64,000 nucleotides of DNA from Curtobacterium sp. MCLR17_007 (GCF_003234655.2 NZ_CP126271.1:1798001-1862000), one strand, 5' to 3'. Positions 42,526 through 52,004 are shown, counted from the first letter of the stretch. Notes: generated by a model not told the origin, from the letters alone. Made by a program: numbers and translations.

Positions 42526-45239
42526 CGGGTCCTCCCGGGATCGGTCTGACGAGGGCGTGGGCGCCGGTCGTGGCGCCCGTCGCGGTGGACGGTCCGCGGA
42601 GCCCCGACCTGGACCGCCGCTGCCAGGACCGCGGCGAGCGCGAGGACGACGCCGATGCCGACCACCGCGAGCAGGACCGGGTCGACCGCGACGCCCGGTC
42701 GGACGTCCCCGCCCGTGAACGAGCGCAGGTCGGCGGCGGGCAGGGTCGTCGCGACGACGGTACCGGCCACGACCAGGCCCGTCACGAGGGACGCGAGCAG
42801 GAGCGGGAGCGTCTCGGCCGCCACGACGGCCGCGAGCGTTCGCCGGTCGGCGCCGGACACCGCCAGCAACGCACTCCGCCTCCGGTGCACCGCCCCGGCC
42901 AGCACGGTCGCGACGGCGAGGGCACCCGCGCCGAGCACACCTCCCAGGACCGCTGCCGCGAGGGCGAACACCCGGGTGCCGGGCAGCCGCGGGTCCGCGT
43001 CGAGCGAGCGCTGCACGCCGTCGGCCGTGACGACCGACCCGGACGGGACGGCGGACCGGATGGCCGAGGCGACCTGGTCGGCACGGGCACCGGCGGTGGT
43101 CCGGACCAGGACGCGGTCGACGCTGCCGGTGTCGGTCACCGCGTCGGCGTTCCGCGCGTCGACGAGCACCCACCGTCCTGCCGGCGTGAAGGGCGACACG
43201 TCCGGCGCGGTCGCGACGATCCGGGTGTCCGTGCCGAGCACGCTCGAGTCGCGCCCGGTCGCGTCGGCGAGGGAACGCGAGGCCACCAGGTCGACCCGGT
43301 GGGTGTCGCGGTCGCGGAGCGCCGTCGGGACCGGGAGTGCTCCCGGGACGCCGTGCTGCACCCGTGCGAGACGGGCCGTGTCCGCGACGATCACGGTCGC
43401 CTGCACCGTGCCACGTGCGGTGTCGAACGCGACCTCGTCGGACGTCGAGACCCCGACCGCGGCGGCGACCCCGGGCAGGCGCGCGATCCGGTCCACCTGG
43501 TCCGCGTCGAGCGCGACCGAGGTGACGGCGACGTCGGCTGCGACGCTGCGTCGTGCCGCCTGCGCGACGCCGTCCTCGAGGGTGCTGCCGACGACGGTCG
43601 CGAACAGGGCGACGGCGATGCCGATCACCGCCACGACGAGGGGGACCGCCTGTGCCGTGGCGGTGCGCGCAGCGGTGGCGACGCCGACCAGCATCGCCAG
43701 ACCCGGTCGCCGTCGTCCGCGGTCGACCACACGCGCGAGGACGACGGGCAGCAGGCGGAGCGCGACGACGACGCCGGACGCCGCGAGCAGCAGCGGGACC
43801 ACGGCGGCGAACGGGTCGACCGCACCGTCCGGAGCGCTCGTGCTCAGGCCACTGCGCACCGAGACGACGACGGCCGCGGTCGTCGCGACGAGGACCGCCC
43901 CCTCGACCAGGAGCCGGAGCGGACGTCGTGTGACACCCACCTGCCGCGTCGGGGCGAGCGCCGCGGCCGCGAGACACGGCACCGCCACCGCGACCAGCGC
44001 GGCGACCACCGCCGGTGTCACCGCGGGGACGGACCCGCCGAGGGGTGACCGGCCGACCAGCCACGCCAGGACCGCCCCGACGGCGGCACCGGGCACGGCG
44101 GCGACGGCCACGAGACCGGCCGCGAGGGCGCGGAGGCGCAGGGCGGAGGCCCCGCGGGCGCCGAGCAGGCGCAGCACCGCGTCCGCGCGCTCGAGGACCA
44201 GGCGGGCGAGGATCGCGGCGAGGACCACGAGCGCACCCGCGGGTCCGGACGCCAGCGACGCGGCGAGCGTACCGACCGTGGCGTCGCGGGCGGCGGCGGC
44301 ACTGAGGACCTCCGGCAGGTCGGTGGTGAACGCGGTCGACCCGGACGCCGTGCCGGGCATCGGGTGCCGCGTCGTCAGGAACCGTCGCGTGGCGTCGACC
44401 AGCGCCGGGCGACCCGGGGCGCTGACCGCGGCGGGTCGCACCGGGAACCAGGCATGCGCCTGCGTGGTGCGCCCGCCCGACGCGACGGCTCCGTACGAGC
44501 CCGGCGCCGTGAACGCCGTGCCGATCCGGCTCACGCCCCCGGTCGTGGTGTTCGTCCGCCCCGCGCGCAGGGTGGTCGGGACGTGCGCCCACGTCGGGTC
44601 GGCCGCGTCGACCGGCCGGTACACGCCGACGAGTCGGAGTGCCGTCGCACCACCGCCGATCGTCCGGACGCTGCCGAGGGGCCAGTCGACCGCGGCCTGC
44701 ACCGACGGGGAGACGGCCACCTCGATGGTGGACGGGTCGGATGTCGCTCGTGGCGCGCGACCTGCCGACCACCGGACCAGGTCTGCCACCGCGCGGTCGG
44801 ACGTGAGCGCGAACGACGCGGGAACCCGGGACGGTTCGGCGTCGAGGTCGAGGTAGGGCGTCGCCGCGTACGCGCCGGCCGCCCCGGTGACGGAGCGGAG
44901 TGCGGGGGGCATCGACCGGCGCACGGCGACGAGGTCCTGGTCGAGTGCGTCGAAGGCCCGTTGCGCCGATGCTGGCGACGCGTCGTCGTCGGACAGGGCG
45001 AAGGTCGCCTCGAGGTCGCGCTGCCCGACGGCGGCCCGGCTGACGTCCCCGCGCGTGCCGGCGGTCGCGAGTCCAGTCAGCACCGGCAGCGCCGAACCGC
45101 CGAGGAGTGCGGCGACGAGGGTGACGACCGCGACGGCGACCAGGGGCGCTCGGTGGGCGCCGAGCACGCGGCGGGCGGCCACGCCCTGGCCGCTGGATCG
45201 GAGGAGCGCCGGGCGGTGCAGCGCATGGCGGCCGCTCAC
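42522..45239 (-). CDS. Large FtsX-type ABC permease
   Basis: 905 residues. One N-terminal membrane helix (about 28-50) is followed by a large extracytoplasmic domain (50-290). A first FtsX-like membrane block then spans about 295-520, a second extracytoplasmic domain about 560-720, and a last membrane block about 755-890. This resembles a duplicated FtsX core (10 helices) as in permeases of the MacB/Lol branch. Likely moves lipids, lipoproteins or peptides rather than importing nutrients. GTG start and ATGA stop overlaps join it to both neighbours. Confidence 0.8.
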   Translation of the reverse strand: MSGRHALHRPALLRSSGQGVAARRVLGAHRAPLVAVAVVTLVAALLGGSALPVLTGLATAGTRGDVSRAAVGQRDLEATFALSDDDASPASAQRAFDALDQDLVAVRRSMPPALRSVTGAAGAYAATPYLDLDAEPSRVPASFALTSDRAVADLVRWSAGRAPRATSDPSTIEVAVSPSVQAAVDWPLGSVRTIGGGATALRLVGVYRPVDAADPTWAHVPTTLRAGRTNTTTGGVSRIGTAFTAPGSYGAVASGGRTTQAHAWFPVRPAAVSAPGRPALVDATRRFLTTRHPMPGTASGSTAFTTDLPEVLSAAAARDATVGTLAASLASGPAGALVVLAAILARLVLERADAVLRLLGARGASALRLRALAAGLVAVAAVPGAAVGAVLAWLVGRSPLGGSVPAVTPAVVAALVAVAVPCLAAAALAPTRQVGVTRRPLRLLVEGAVLVATTAAVVVSVRSGLSTSAPDGAVDPFAAVVPLLLAASGVVVALRLLPVVLARVVDRGRRRPGLAMLVGVATAARTATAQAVPLVVAVIGIAVALFATVVGSTLEDGVAQAARRSVAADVAVTSVALDADQVDRIARLPGVAAAVGVSTSDEVAFDTARGTVQATVIVADTARLARVQHGVPGALPVPTALRDRDTHRVDLVASRSLADATGRDSSVLGTDTRIVATAPDVSPFTPAGRWVLVDARNADAVTDTGSVDRVLVRTTAGARADQVASAIRSAVPSGSVVTADGVQRSLDADPRLPGTRVFALAAAVLGGVLGAGALAVATVLAGAVHRRRSALLAVSGADRRTLAAVVAAETLPLLLASLVTGLVVAGTVVATTLPAADLRSFTGGDVRPGVAVDPVLLAVVGIGVVLALAAVLAAAVQVGAPRTVHRDGRHDRRPRPRQTDPGRTR

Positions 45240-48200
45240 CGTGGGTCGCCCTCTGCGACGACCCGGCGGGATCGGCGGGCAGCGACGAGTGCGGTGACGC
45301 CCGTGCCGAGCACGATCACCGCGGGGACGGCCAGCGACCACGGGGAGACGATGTCCGGCGTGGCGGTGACCAGTCCTGCCGCACCCGGGACGGTCGCGAT
45401 CGCGAACGGTGCGACGACGGCGGCGACGGTCGCCCCGCCGCCGACGGTGCCCGCGACGACCGAGCCGAGCACGGGGACGACGAGCTCGGTGAACCGGGCA
45501 CGCGCTGCCGCTCCCGGCTCGACCCCGAGCGCGCGGAGGACGCGGGAACGCTGGCGCTCGGCGGTCGTGACGACGGTGCCGACGACGGCGAGCAGCGCGA
45601 GGAGCGCCCCGAACCCGGCAACCACGCCGAGCACCCCGACGGCGGGCGCGAGCACGGGCGACGAGGACACCGACGCCGCGGTCGACACCGTCCCCGACAC
45701 CGTGCGCACCCGGGCGACCTCAGCCGCCACGGCGCGCGGGTCCGCCGCGGCGAACCAGGTCTCGTCGACCCGGGGCACGGAGCCTGCGGTGCCCGAGACG
45801 GCGGGGCCGCCGAGGACGGCCGCGTCGACCAGGGTCGGCAGGTCGGCAGCCACTGCGCTCGTGCTGCCGCTGCCCGGGACAGCCGCCACCGTCCCGACCA
45901 CCCGTGCGTGCAGGGTGCGTGCGGTCGACGCGGCGTCGAGGTCGAGCGCCGACCCGCGGTGCAGCCCGAGTCCATCGGCGAGGCCCTCGCTCACCACGAC
46001 GGGCAACCGGTGGTCGATCGCCGGGCGCCCGAGCGGGATCCGGGACGGGCCGGACAGGTCCTCGAGGACGGTGTGCCCCGTCGCGCGGACCACACCGAGC
46101 ACCGACGCGTCGACGCGGACCCGGAGCCGTGTGCCGTCGGCGACCACGTCGGTCTCGGGCGGCCGGGCGGTGAACGACACCGTTTCCTCGACCGCGAGCA
46201 CCCGCCAGCGTCGCGCAGCCCCCGTCGGGTCCGCCGGCAGGTCCGCGGCGAGCCGTGCGGACGCACCGAGGCCGACTCCGGCGCCCGATCCAGACCCAGA
46301 CCCAGACCCAGACCCAGACCCAGACCCAGACCCTGCCTCGCCCCCCGGCACGGCTCCGGCTCCGGCCGCGTCCGCCGTGACGAGCGGGAGCGCCACCGCC
46401 ACACCGTCGTCGTCGACCGCCCAGAGCGTCGACTCGACCGACCCGCCGGCGTCGGACCGGGTCGTCCCGTCGAGGGTCGCGGACCCGACCCGGACGTCGA
46501 CGACCACACGCCCGGTCCCCGCGGGCAGGGCCGTCCCCGCACGACCCGGCGTGGGCGTCCCGGCGAAGGCCGTCGCACCGGCGTTGCCGGTCACCCCGCG
46601 GGCCGCGCCGGCCGGCATCGCGACGAGGGGCACGGTGCGTCCACCGACGGTGACCCGGTCCGTCAGGACCGGGGTCGCTGCGGAGGAGCCGGTGACCAGT
46701 CCGGAGCTCGGCACGGTCGACGCCGCGCCCTCGCCCACCGCGTCGTCGCCATCGGCCGTGACGCGGACGGCCGGGCCGACGAGCGCGTCCGCCGTCGCAC
46801 GGTCGACGGCGGCGTCGGTCGCGGACAGCCCTGCTGCCAGGCAGCCGGCCGCGACCGACATCGCGACGAGGACGACGACGGGAGCGACCGACGCGAGCTC
46901 ACGGGACAGCCGCCGCGCGACGAGCGACGGCAGGAGACGCCGCGTGCGGGCGGCCGCACGTGCGGCGAGCCCGGCGGCGACCCCGACGAGCACGACCGTG
47001 ACCAGGGCGGTCGCGAGCACGCCGAGCACGGGGGACAGGGCGGCGACGGGATCGGTGGTGACACCGGCGTCCGTGGCACGGACCGGGACCCCGACCGTGA
47101 ACAGCCGCCAGGTCGCGAAGCCGGCGGCACCGACGCCGACGAGCGCCACGACCACCGCGCGCCCCGTGCCCGCTCGACGGGTCGGCGCGGGACGTCGTCC
47201 GCCGACGACCGCGCCGACGAGGACGGCCGCCAGCACGGCGACCGCCGGCGTCACCACGCCCGCGACCGATGGGATGACGGCGCCGCGGCTCACGACGGGC
47301 ACCAGGGCCGCGGCACCGACGACCCCGACCACGGCGCCGGCAGCGCCGACGACCAGCGTCTCGAGGCCGGTCCACCGCACGAGCTGTGCGCGTGTCGCCC
47401 CGCGCGCGGTGAAGAGCGCGTCCTCACGGGACCGAGCGTCCCGCAGCAGCGTGGCCAGCACCCCGAGTGCGACGAGCGCGAGCACGGCCGAGACCACCAC
47501 GCCGATGCGGACCACGGCGCGCGCGGTCGCGATGCCGAGGTCGATCCGACCGAGCGTCGACGCGAGCGACCCCTCGACGTCCGCCCCGGCGAGCGCACCG
47601 TCGTCCGCACCGGTCGCCGTCCGGACGCTCCGGAGTCCGCGGAGCAGTTCGTCCGACGACACCAGGCGCCCCTGCACGGTGACGGGCGTCACGGTCCATG
47701 ACGCCACGGCGGTGTCCGACGCTGCCGACACCGTCCGCACCGGCACGACGACCGGTCCCGCCACCCCGGCGTCGGTGCCGGAGCCGACGTCCGACGCGCC
47801 GGCCCACCGGGGCGCGAGCGGGTCGTCGGCGCGCCACGTCGCGGCGATGCGGAGCTCGACACCACCCGCGGAGCCGACGTGCACGACGTCGCCGACCCGC
47901 AGACCGAGTCGTGCGGCGGCGTCCGCCTGCACGGCGGCCGGGACCGGTCCGGCGGCGGTGTCCGGCGGCCACGCGCCGGTGACGACGTGGGCGACGGACG
48001 GGAGGTCCGGGACGGCGGCGAGCCGGGCCTCCTGTCCGGTGCTCCCCGCGTCCACGGCCACGGTCGCCGACGCGGACCAGGTCACGGTCGCGCTCTGCGC
48101 GGGCAGGCGGTTGCCGATCGCGGTGTCGACACTGCGGCGCTGCTCGGCAGGTCGGTCGGCGAGGGGCTGGCTGACGACCGTGCCGGCCGCACGGGCGGGT

Positions 48201-48367
48201 TGCGCGGCGAGCACCGCAGCGGCGCCGGCCTGCGCGCCCGCGTCGCCGACGGACAGCGCCAGCAGGGGTACGGCGACGGCGACAGCGACGACGGTGGCGA
48301 GGGGGACCAGCAGTGCGATCCGGGCGCGGGCACGGGCGACGAGCAGACTCCGTCGTCGCACGTGCAC
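45236..48367 (-). CDS. Very large FtsX-type ABC permease
   Basis: 1043 residues, first gene of the operon. Same plan as the next gene: N-terminal helix (about 17-38), extracytoplasmic domain to about 280, FtsX block (about 290-520), second extracytoplasmic domain and a final membrane block. The second external domain contains a long Gly-Ser tandem (GSGSGSGSGSGSGSGSG) encoded by seven perfect 6-bp repeats. GTG 48367 is likely; GTG 48361, with GGGGGG upstream, is equally possible. Divergent from grpB-like gene. Confidence 0.75.
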   Translation of the reverse strand: MHVRRRSLLVARARARIALLVPLATVVAVAVAVPLLALSVGDAGAQAGAAAVLAAQPARAAGTVVSQPLADRPAEQRRSVDTAIGNRLPAQSATVTWSASATVAVDAGSTGQEARLAAVPDLPSVAHVVTGAWPPDTAAGPVPAAVQADAAARLGLRVGDVVHVGSAGGVELRIAATWRADDPLAPRWAGASDVGSGTDAGVAGPVVVPVRTVSAASDTAVASWTVTPVTVQGRLVSSDELLRGLRSVRTATGADDGALAGADVEGSLASTLGRIDLGIATARAVVRIGVVVSAVLALVALGVLATLLRDARSREDALFTARGATRAQLVRWTGLETLVVGAAGAVVGVVGAAALVPVVSRGAVIPSVAGVVTPAVAVLAAVLVGAVVGGRRPAPTRRAGTGRAVVVALVGVGAAGFATWRLFTVGVPVRATDAGVTTDPVAALSPVLGVLATALVTVVLVGVAAGLAARAAARTRRLLPSLVARRLSRELASVAPVVVLVAMSVAAGCLAAGLSATDAAVDRATADALVGPAVRVTADGDDAVGEGAASTVPSSGLVTGSSAATPVLTDRVTVGGRTVPLVAMPAGAARGVTGNAGATAFAGTPTPGRAGTALPAGTGRVVVDVRVGSATLDGTTRSDAGGSVESTLWAVDDDGVAVALPLVTADAAGAGAVPGGEAGSGSGSGSGSGSGSGSGAGVGLGASARLAADLPADPTGAARRWRVLAVEETVSFTARPPETDVVADGTRLRVRVDASVLGVVRATGHTVLEDLSGPSRIPLGRPAIDHRLPVVVSEGLADGLGLHRGSALDLDAASTARTLHARVVGTVAAVPGSGSTSAVAADLPTLVDAAVLGGPAVSGTAGSVPRVDETWFAAADPRAVAAEVARVRTVSGTVSTAASVSSSPVLAPAVGVLGVVAGFGALLALLAVVGTVVTTAERQRSRVLRALGVEPGAAARARFTELVVPVLGSVVAGTVGGGATVAAVVAPFAIATVPGAAGLVTATPDIVSPWSLAVPAVIVLGTGVTALVAARRSRRVVAEGDPR
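46291..46332. repeat. Seven perfect 6-bp tandem repeats inside a permease gene
   Basis: CAGACC seven times in direct succession, encoding alternating Gly and Ser on the minus strand. Copy-number change would keep the frame and only lengthen or shorten the linker. Confidence 0.9.
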
Positions 48368-48495
48368 CCCCCGGGTCTTGACCTCGCCGCCATCATCGCG
48401 CACCGCGGGGGGCCGGCAGGACGACACGCGCTGTGCGCACCGGTCGACACGACCGGATGTCGTCCCGACGGCGCACGGCGGTGCAGGATCGGTGC

Positions 48496-49077
48496 GTGGA
48501 ATCGCGTGCACACCCCAGCCGGCCCGACGTCACGACGACCGAGATCGTCGGGGGTCCGGAGCCCCTCACGGTCGGTCTGCACCCCGCGGACGACTCCTGG
48601 CCGGCGACCTACCGCGAGCACGAGCGGCGGATCCGCTCGGCGATCGGGTCGGCGCTGGCGGTCGACGTCGAGCACATCGGGTCCACGTCGGTGCCGGGGC
48701 TGGCGGCCAAGCCGATCGTCGACCTCGTCGTGGCCGTGCCCGACATCACCGACGAGGACGCCTACCTGGGGCCGCTGCTCGCCGCCGGCTACCGACTGCG
48801 CGTCCGGGAGCCCGGGCACCGCCTGGTCCGGACGCCCGAGCGCGACGTGCACGTCCACGTGTACGAGCGGGGCGCCCCGCAGGTGGACGCCTACCTGCTG
48901 CTCCGCGACCACCTGCGTGCGGACCCGGCGGACCGGGCACTGTACGAACAGACGAAGCGCGACCTGCTGGCGCAGCAGTGGGACGACATGAACGCCTACG
49001 CCGACGCCAAGACCTCGGTGATCGAGGCGATCAAGGACCGGGCGCGCGAGCGGCAGCACGGACGCGGCGGCGCCTGA
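48496..49077 (+). CDS. GrpB family protein (nucleotidyltransferase fold)
   Basis: 193 residues. The family pattern is clear: WPATYREHERRIRSAIG, VEHIGSTSVPGLAAKPIVDLVVAVPD (nucleotidyltransferase-like GS and D-x-V residues) and RDVHVHVYERGAPQ, then LLLRDHLRADPADRALYEQTKRDL. Biochemical role unknown for most members; some are fused to dephospho-CoA kinase. GTG 48496. The stop codon falls inside the first of three 29-bp tandem repeats. Confidence 0.85.
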   Translation: MESRAHPSRPDVTTTEIVGGPEPLTVGLHPADDSWPATYREHERRIRSAIGSALAVDVEHIGSTSVPGLAAKPIVDLVVAVPDITDEDAYLGPLLAAGYRLRVREPGHRLVRTPERDVHVHVYERGAPQVDAYLLLRDHLRADPADRALYEQTKRDLLAQQWDDMNAYADAKTSVIEAIKDRARERQHGRGGA

Positions 49078-49169
49078 CCAGGCTGCACGGCCGTGCACGC
49101 GCCTGACCGGGTTGCACGGCCGTGCACGCGCCTGACCGGGCTGCACGGCCGTGCACGCGCCTGACCGGG
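49071..49169. repeat. 29-bp tandem repeats, each with a 14-bp perfect palindrome
   Basis: Three full units (49071-49099, 49100-49128, 49129-49157) and a 12-base partial unit. Each full unit contains TGCACGGCCGTGCA. Two positions vary between units. The first unit holds the stop codon of the GrpB gene; the array ends 29 bases before the start of the nucleosidase gene. Confidence 0.9.
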
Positions 49170-49198
49170 TGACGACGGGCGTGTGGAAGGATCGTCTG

Positions 49199-49909
49199 GT
49201 GGACGAGCGGGCAGCACCGGTCGCCGTGGTGATCGCGGCGATGAGCGAAGAGGTCGACGCCTTCGCCGACCTGATCGGCGGGGTCCCGTCCGAGTACGGC
49301 CCCGTCGGCGGCCACGACGGACACCAGCTGCTCGACGTCGACGGCGCCACGGTCGCCGTCCGTCGCAGCGGCATCGGGTTCACGAACGCGACCGCGGCCG
49401 TCGCGCACTGCTTCCACGACTTCGGTGCCGTGCCCGTCATCAGCGTCGGGACGGCCGGCGGGCTCATGCACGGGGTGGCCATCGGCGACGTCGTCGTGGG
49501 GGACCGCTACGTCAACCTCAACGCCGACGCCACGGCGTTCGGCTACGCGCTCGGACAGGTGCCGGGCATGCCGACCGGCTACGCCCCGGATCCCCGCATG
49601 GTCGCACTCGCACTGGGTGCGAAGACCGGGCACCGACTGCGGTCGGCGACGATCGGGTCGAGCGAGGTCTTCGTGACCGAGGACCGCGCGCGCGTGCTCC
49701 GTGACGCCTTCCCGACCGTGGCGGCCGTCGACATGGAGTCGGCCGCCATCGCCCAGTTCGCGCACGTGCACGCGATGCCGTTCGTCTCGGTCCGGGGCAT
49801 CAGCGACCTGTGCGCACCGGACGGCGACGAGTTCCGTCTGCACCTCGACGACGCCGCGGCCCGGGCGGCCGAGGTCGTGCACGACGTCGTGCGGGGCCTG
49901 GCCGCCTGA
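49199..49909 (+). CDS. mtnN: 5'-methylthioadenosine/S-adenosylhomocysteine nucleosidase
   Basis: 236 residues, PNP/UDP phosphorylase fold. It hydrolyses methylthioadenosine and S-adenosylhomocysteine to adenine and the thioribose sugar. Visible motifs: VVIAAMSEEVDAF at the start, SGIGFTNATAAV, ISVGTAGGLMHGVAIGDVVVGD, the substrate-binding AAVDMESAAIAQ and the catalytic Asp in VRGISDLCAP. GTG 49199 has GGAAGGA seven bases upstream. Transcribed from the gap containing the 29-bp repeats. Confidence 0.88.
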   Translation: MDERAAPVAVVIAAMSEEVDAFADLIGGVPSEYGPVGGHDGHQLLDVDGATVAVRRSGIGFTNATAAVAHCFHDFGAVPVISVGTAGGLMHGVAIGDVVVGDRYVNLNADATAFGYALGQVPGMPTGYAPDPRMVALALGAKTGHRLRSATIGSSEVFVTEDRARVLRDAFPTVAAVDMESAAIAQFAHVHAMPFVSVRGISDLCAPDGDEFRLHLDDAAARAAEVVHDVVRGLAA

Positions 49910-49994
49910 CGTCGACGCGGCCCTCGGCGGGTGGCTCCTGGCAGACTCCACACGGGGACTCCGGGCGGTCATCTTCGGGTCGAGCGAGAGGCTG

Positions 49995-51284
49995 GTGGTG
50001 TCCGTGCGGACGATGACGTTGCGTGTCCGGGAGTCGTTCTGGTTCCTGCCGGCGCTGCTGGGCATCGCGGCGATCGTCCTGGCCGAGGTGCTGGTGGCGG
50101 TCGACCGGGCGGTCATCGACGGTGGTGTCCGGATCGCGGTGCTCGACTCCCTGAGCGCGAGCGGCGGCCGGTCCACCCTGACGACGATCGGCACGGCGAT
50201 GCTGACCATCGCGGGCACGTCGTTCTCGATCACCATCTCGGTCCTCGCCACGACCTCGTCCACCTACGGCCCGCGCCTGGTCCGGAACTTCATGGCCGAC
50301 CGGGCGAACCAGTTCGTGCTCGCCGCGTTCACGGCGACGTTCCTCTACGCGATCGTCGTCGTCCGCTCGGTCCACACGGACGTCGACGACGGTTCCGCGT
50401 TCGTCCCCGTCATCGCTGTGCACGTGGCCGTGCTGATGGGGATCCTCGACGTGGGCGTCCTGGTCTTCTTCATCCACCACATCGCGACGAGCGTGCAGAT
50501 CACCTCGCTGCAGAAGCAGGTGCAGGTGGACCTGGTGGCCGCCGTCGACCAGGCCTTCGTCGACCGGGACGACGCGCACGACGCCGTCACCGTCGCACCG
50601 CACGGGCCCGACCGCGAGGGTGGCAGGACGATCCGCGCGGCGCAGGACGGCTACGTGCAGTCGGTCGAGTGGGAGCGCCTGGTCTCGTGGGCCGATCGGC
50701 ACGACCGTGTGCTCGACCTGTGCGTGATGCCCGGTGACCACGTCATCGTCGGGGATCCGATCGCAGTCGTGCACGTGGCCGACACGGCGACCGACGGGGG
50801 AGCAGTGGACGACGACGGCACCGGCGACGGGGCCGCCAGGCAGGTCCGCGCCTGCATCATGACCGGGACGGCCAGGACCCCGCTCCAGGACGTCCGCTTC
50901 GCGCTGCAGCAGCTCGTCGAGATCGCGGTGCGCGGGCTTGCGACCGGCTCGAACGACCCCTACACGGCGGTCAGTGCGCTCGACATGGCGGCGGTGGCGC
51001 TCGTGCCCGCCTGGCGTGACGGCGAGCGGGTCACCGGGTACCTCGACGACGACGGGACGGTCCGCGTGACGCCGCACTGGCCGCTGCTCGAGGACCTCGT
51101 CGACTCGGTCTTCGAGGGCGTCCGCACCTACGGGGAGGACCAGCCGATCGTGCTGCGTGCCGCGCTGCGGTTGGCCGAGCGACTCGCCGACGCCGGGAGG
51201 GACGCACGCGCGGCGTCGGCCGAGCAGACGGCGTCGGTGCTCCGGACGTCCCTCGACCGAGCCGAGCGGGACGTCCGGAGCTGA
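49995..51284 (+). CDS. DUF2254 family membrane protein
   Basis: 429 residues, the usual size. Four membrane helices in the first 150 residues (FLPALLGIAAIVLAEVLVAVD; TSFSITISVLATTSSTYGPRLVRNFM between helices; FVPVIAVHVAVLMGILDVGVLVFFIHH), then a cytoplasmic domain including DGYVQSVEWERLVSWADRHD and QQLVEIAVRGLATGSNDPYTAVSALD, the most conserved family stretch. Function unknown. GTG 49995 is the earliest start with an upstream AGAGG; ATG 50013 is possible. Confidence 0.85.
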   Translation: MVSVRTMTLRVRESFWFLPALLGIAAIVLAEVLVAVDRAVIDGGVRIAVLDSLSASGGRSTLTTIGTAMLTIAGTSFSITISVLATTSSTYGPRLVRNFMADRANQFVLAAFTATFLYAIVVVRSVHTDVDDGSAFVPVIAVHVAVLMGILDVGVLVFFIHHIATSVQITSLQKQVQVDLVAAVDQAFVDRDDAHDAVTVAPHGPDREGGRTIRAAQDGYVQSVEWERLVSWADRHDRVLDLCVMPGDHVIVGDPIAVVHVADTATDGGAVDDDGTGDGAARQVRACIMTGTARTPLQDVRFALQQLVEIAVRGLATGSNDPYTAVSALDMAAVALVPAWRDGERVTGYLDDDGTVRVTPHWPLLEDLVDSVFEGVRTYGEDQPIVLRAALRLAERLADAGRDARAASAEQTASVLRTSLDRAERDVRS

Positions 51285-51291
51285 ACCCGCC

Positions 51292-51325
51292 GACCGGGTC
51301 GTGCCGTCGCGGCACGGACCCGGTC
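51292..51325 (+). terminator. Hairpin terminator after the DUF2254 gene
   Basis: GACCGGGTC-GTGCCG pairs with CGGCAC-G-GACCCGGTC around a 3-base loop with one bulge, eight bases after the stop codon. Confidence 0.65.
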
Positions 51326-51368
51326 CGACGGGGAACGACGCCGGTGCGGTGTGGAACGCACCCCTGGT

Positions 51369-51411
51369 GCGGGTCAGGACCCGGACCCGCAGCGCGGGTC
51401 AGGACCCGGAC
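51369..51411. repeat. Two 18-bp direct repeats (25-bp period) at a stop codon
   Basis: GCGGGTCAGGACCCGGAC occurs at 51369 and 51394. The second copy contains the stop codon of the minus-strand gene that ends at 51399. Confidence 0.8.
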
Positions 51412-52004
51412 GTCGGGCCCTCGGTCGGGGCGGACGGCGCGTCGGACGGCTTCGGAGCGTCGGACGGCTTGGGCGCGTCGGTCGGCGGGGTCGGCGCGTC
51501 CTTCCCGTCCTTGCTGCCCTTGCCGGCACCGTCCTGGGCGGTCGGCGGCTTCGGTGCGTCCTTCGGCGGCGTGGGAGCGTCGCCACCCGGGGCCGGAGCA
51601 GCACCGGCGGCCGGGCCGCAGGTCGCGCCGGCACCACCGGGGCCACCGGCCGCCGGACCGGCGGCGGGTCCGCCCGCGGCAGGACCCCCGGAGGGCGCGC
51701 CCGACGGCGCACCGGACGGCGCACCCGACGGCGCACCCGACGGTGCACCGGTGGGGGCCGAGACGGGCGTGCTGCCCCCGTCGTTGCCCGCGGCGACCGC
51801 GGCCGTCACCCCGACGCCGCCGATCAGGACCGCGACGATCGCGGCACCGATCCCGAGCCGTCGACCCAGACCGGAGCGGCGCGCGCTCGACTCGGCGGGT
51901 GCGGCGGAGGCCATGGGGAGCTGGTGGTGCGGGAACTGCTCGGTGGGCTGTCCGTCCGCGTCTCGGCGGGGGAACTCGCGGGTCGGCTCGTCGTTGTTCG
52001 TCAT
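51399..52004 (-). CDS. Membrane-anchored low-complexity protein
   Basis: 201 residues. A polar cytoplasmic N-terminus (about 1-45), one membrane helix (about 50-72, RLGIGAAIVAVLIGGVGVTAAVAAG), then an extracytoplasmic tail of Gly-Ala-Pro-Ser repeats (five GAPS units encoded by 12-bp tandem repeats), Gly/Ala/Pro stretches and DAPKPSDAPKPSDAPSAP. A single Cys lies mid-tail. Function unknown. It is divergent from a two-component system with a direct-repeat box in between, so it may be a target of that regulator. Confidence 0.7.
   Translation of the reverse strand: MTNNDEPTREFPRRDADGQPTEQFPHHQLPMASAAPAESSARRSGLGRRLGIGAAIVAVLIGGVGVTAAVAAGNDGGSTPVSAPTGAPSGAPSGAPSGAPSGAPSGGPAAGGPAAGPAAGGPGGAGATCGPAAGAAPAPGGDAPTPPKDAPKPPTAQDGAGKGSKDGKDAPTPPTDAPKPSDAPKPSDAPSAPTEGPTSGS

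Noticed and set aside
45004..46000. Insertion sequences or transposases in the window
   Set aside because: I looked for transposase motifs (DDE, HTH-rve patterns) and terminal inverted repeats with target duplications in all gene products and gaps and saw none; the accessory character rests on repeats and gene content only.
44364..49106. Plus-strand open frame of 1580 codons across the ABC operon
   Set aside because: It is the GC-rich shadow of the two permease genes on the other strand; its translation is low-complexity Arg/Ala/Thr with no domain, while the minus strand shows FtsX-like helices.
49071..49169. CRISPR array
   Set aside because: Units are contiguous tandem repeats without unique spacers, and no cas gene is present in the window.
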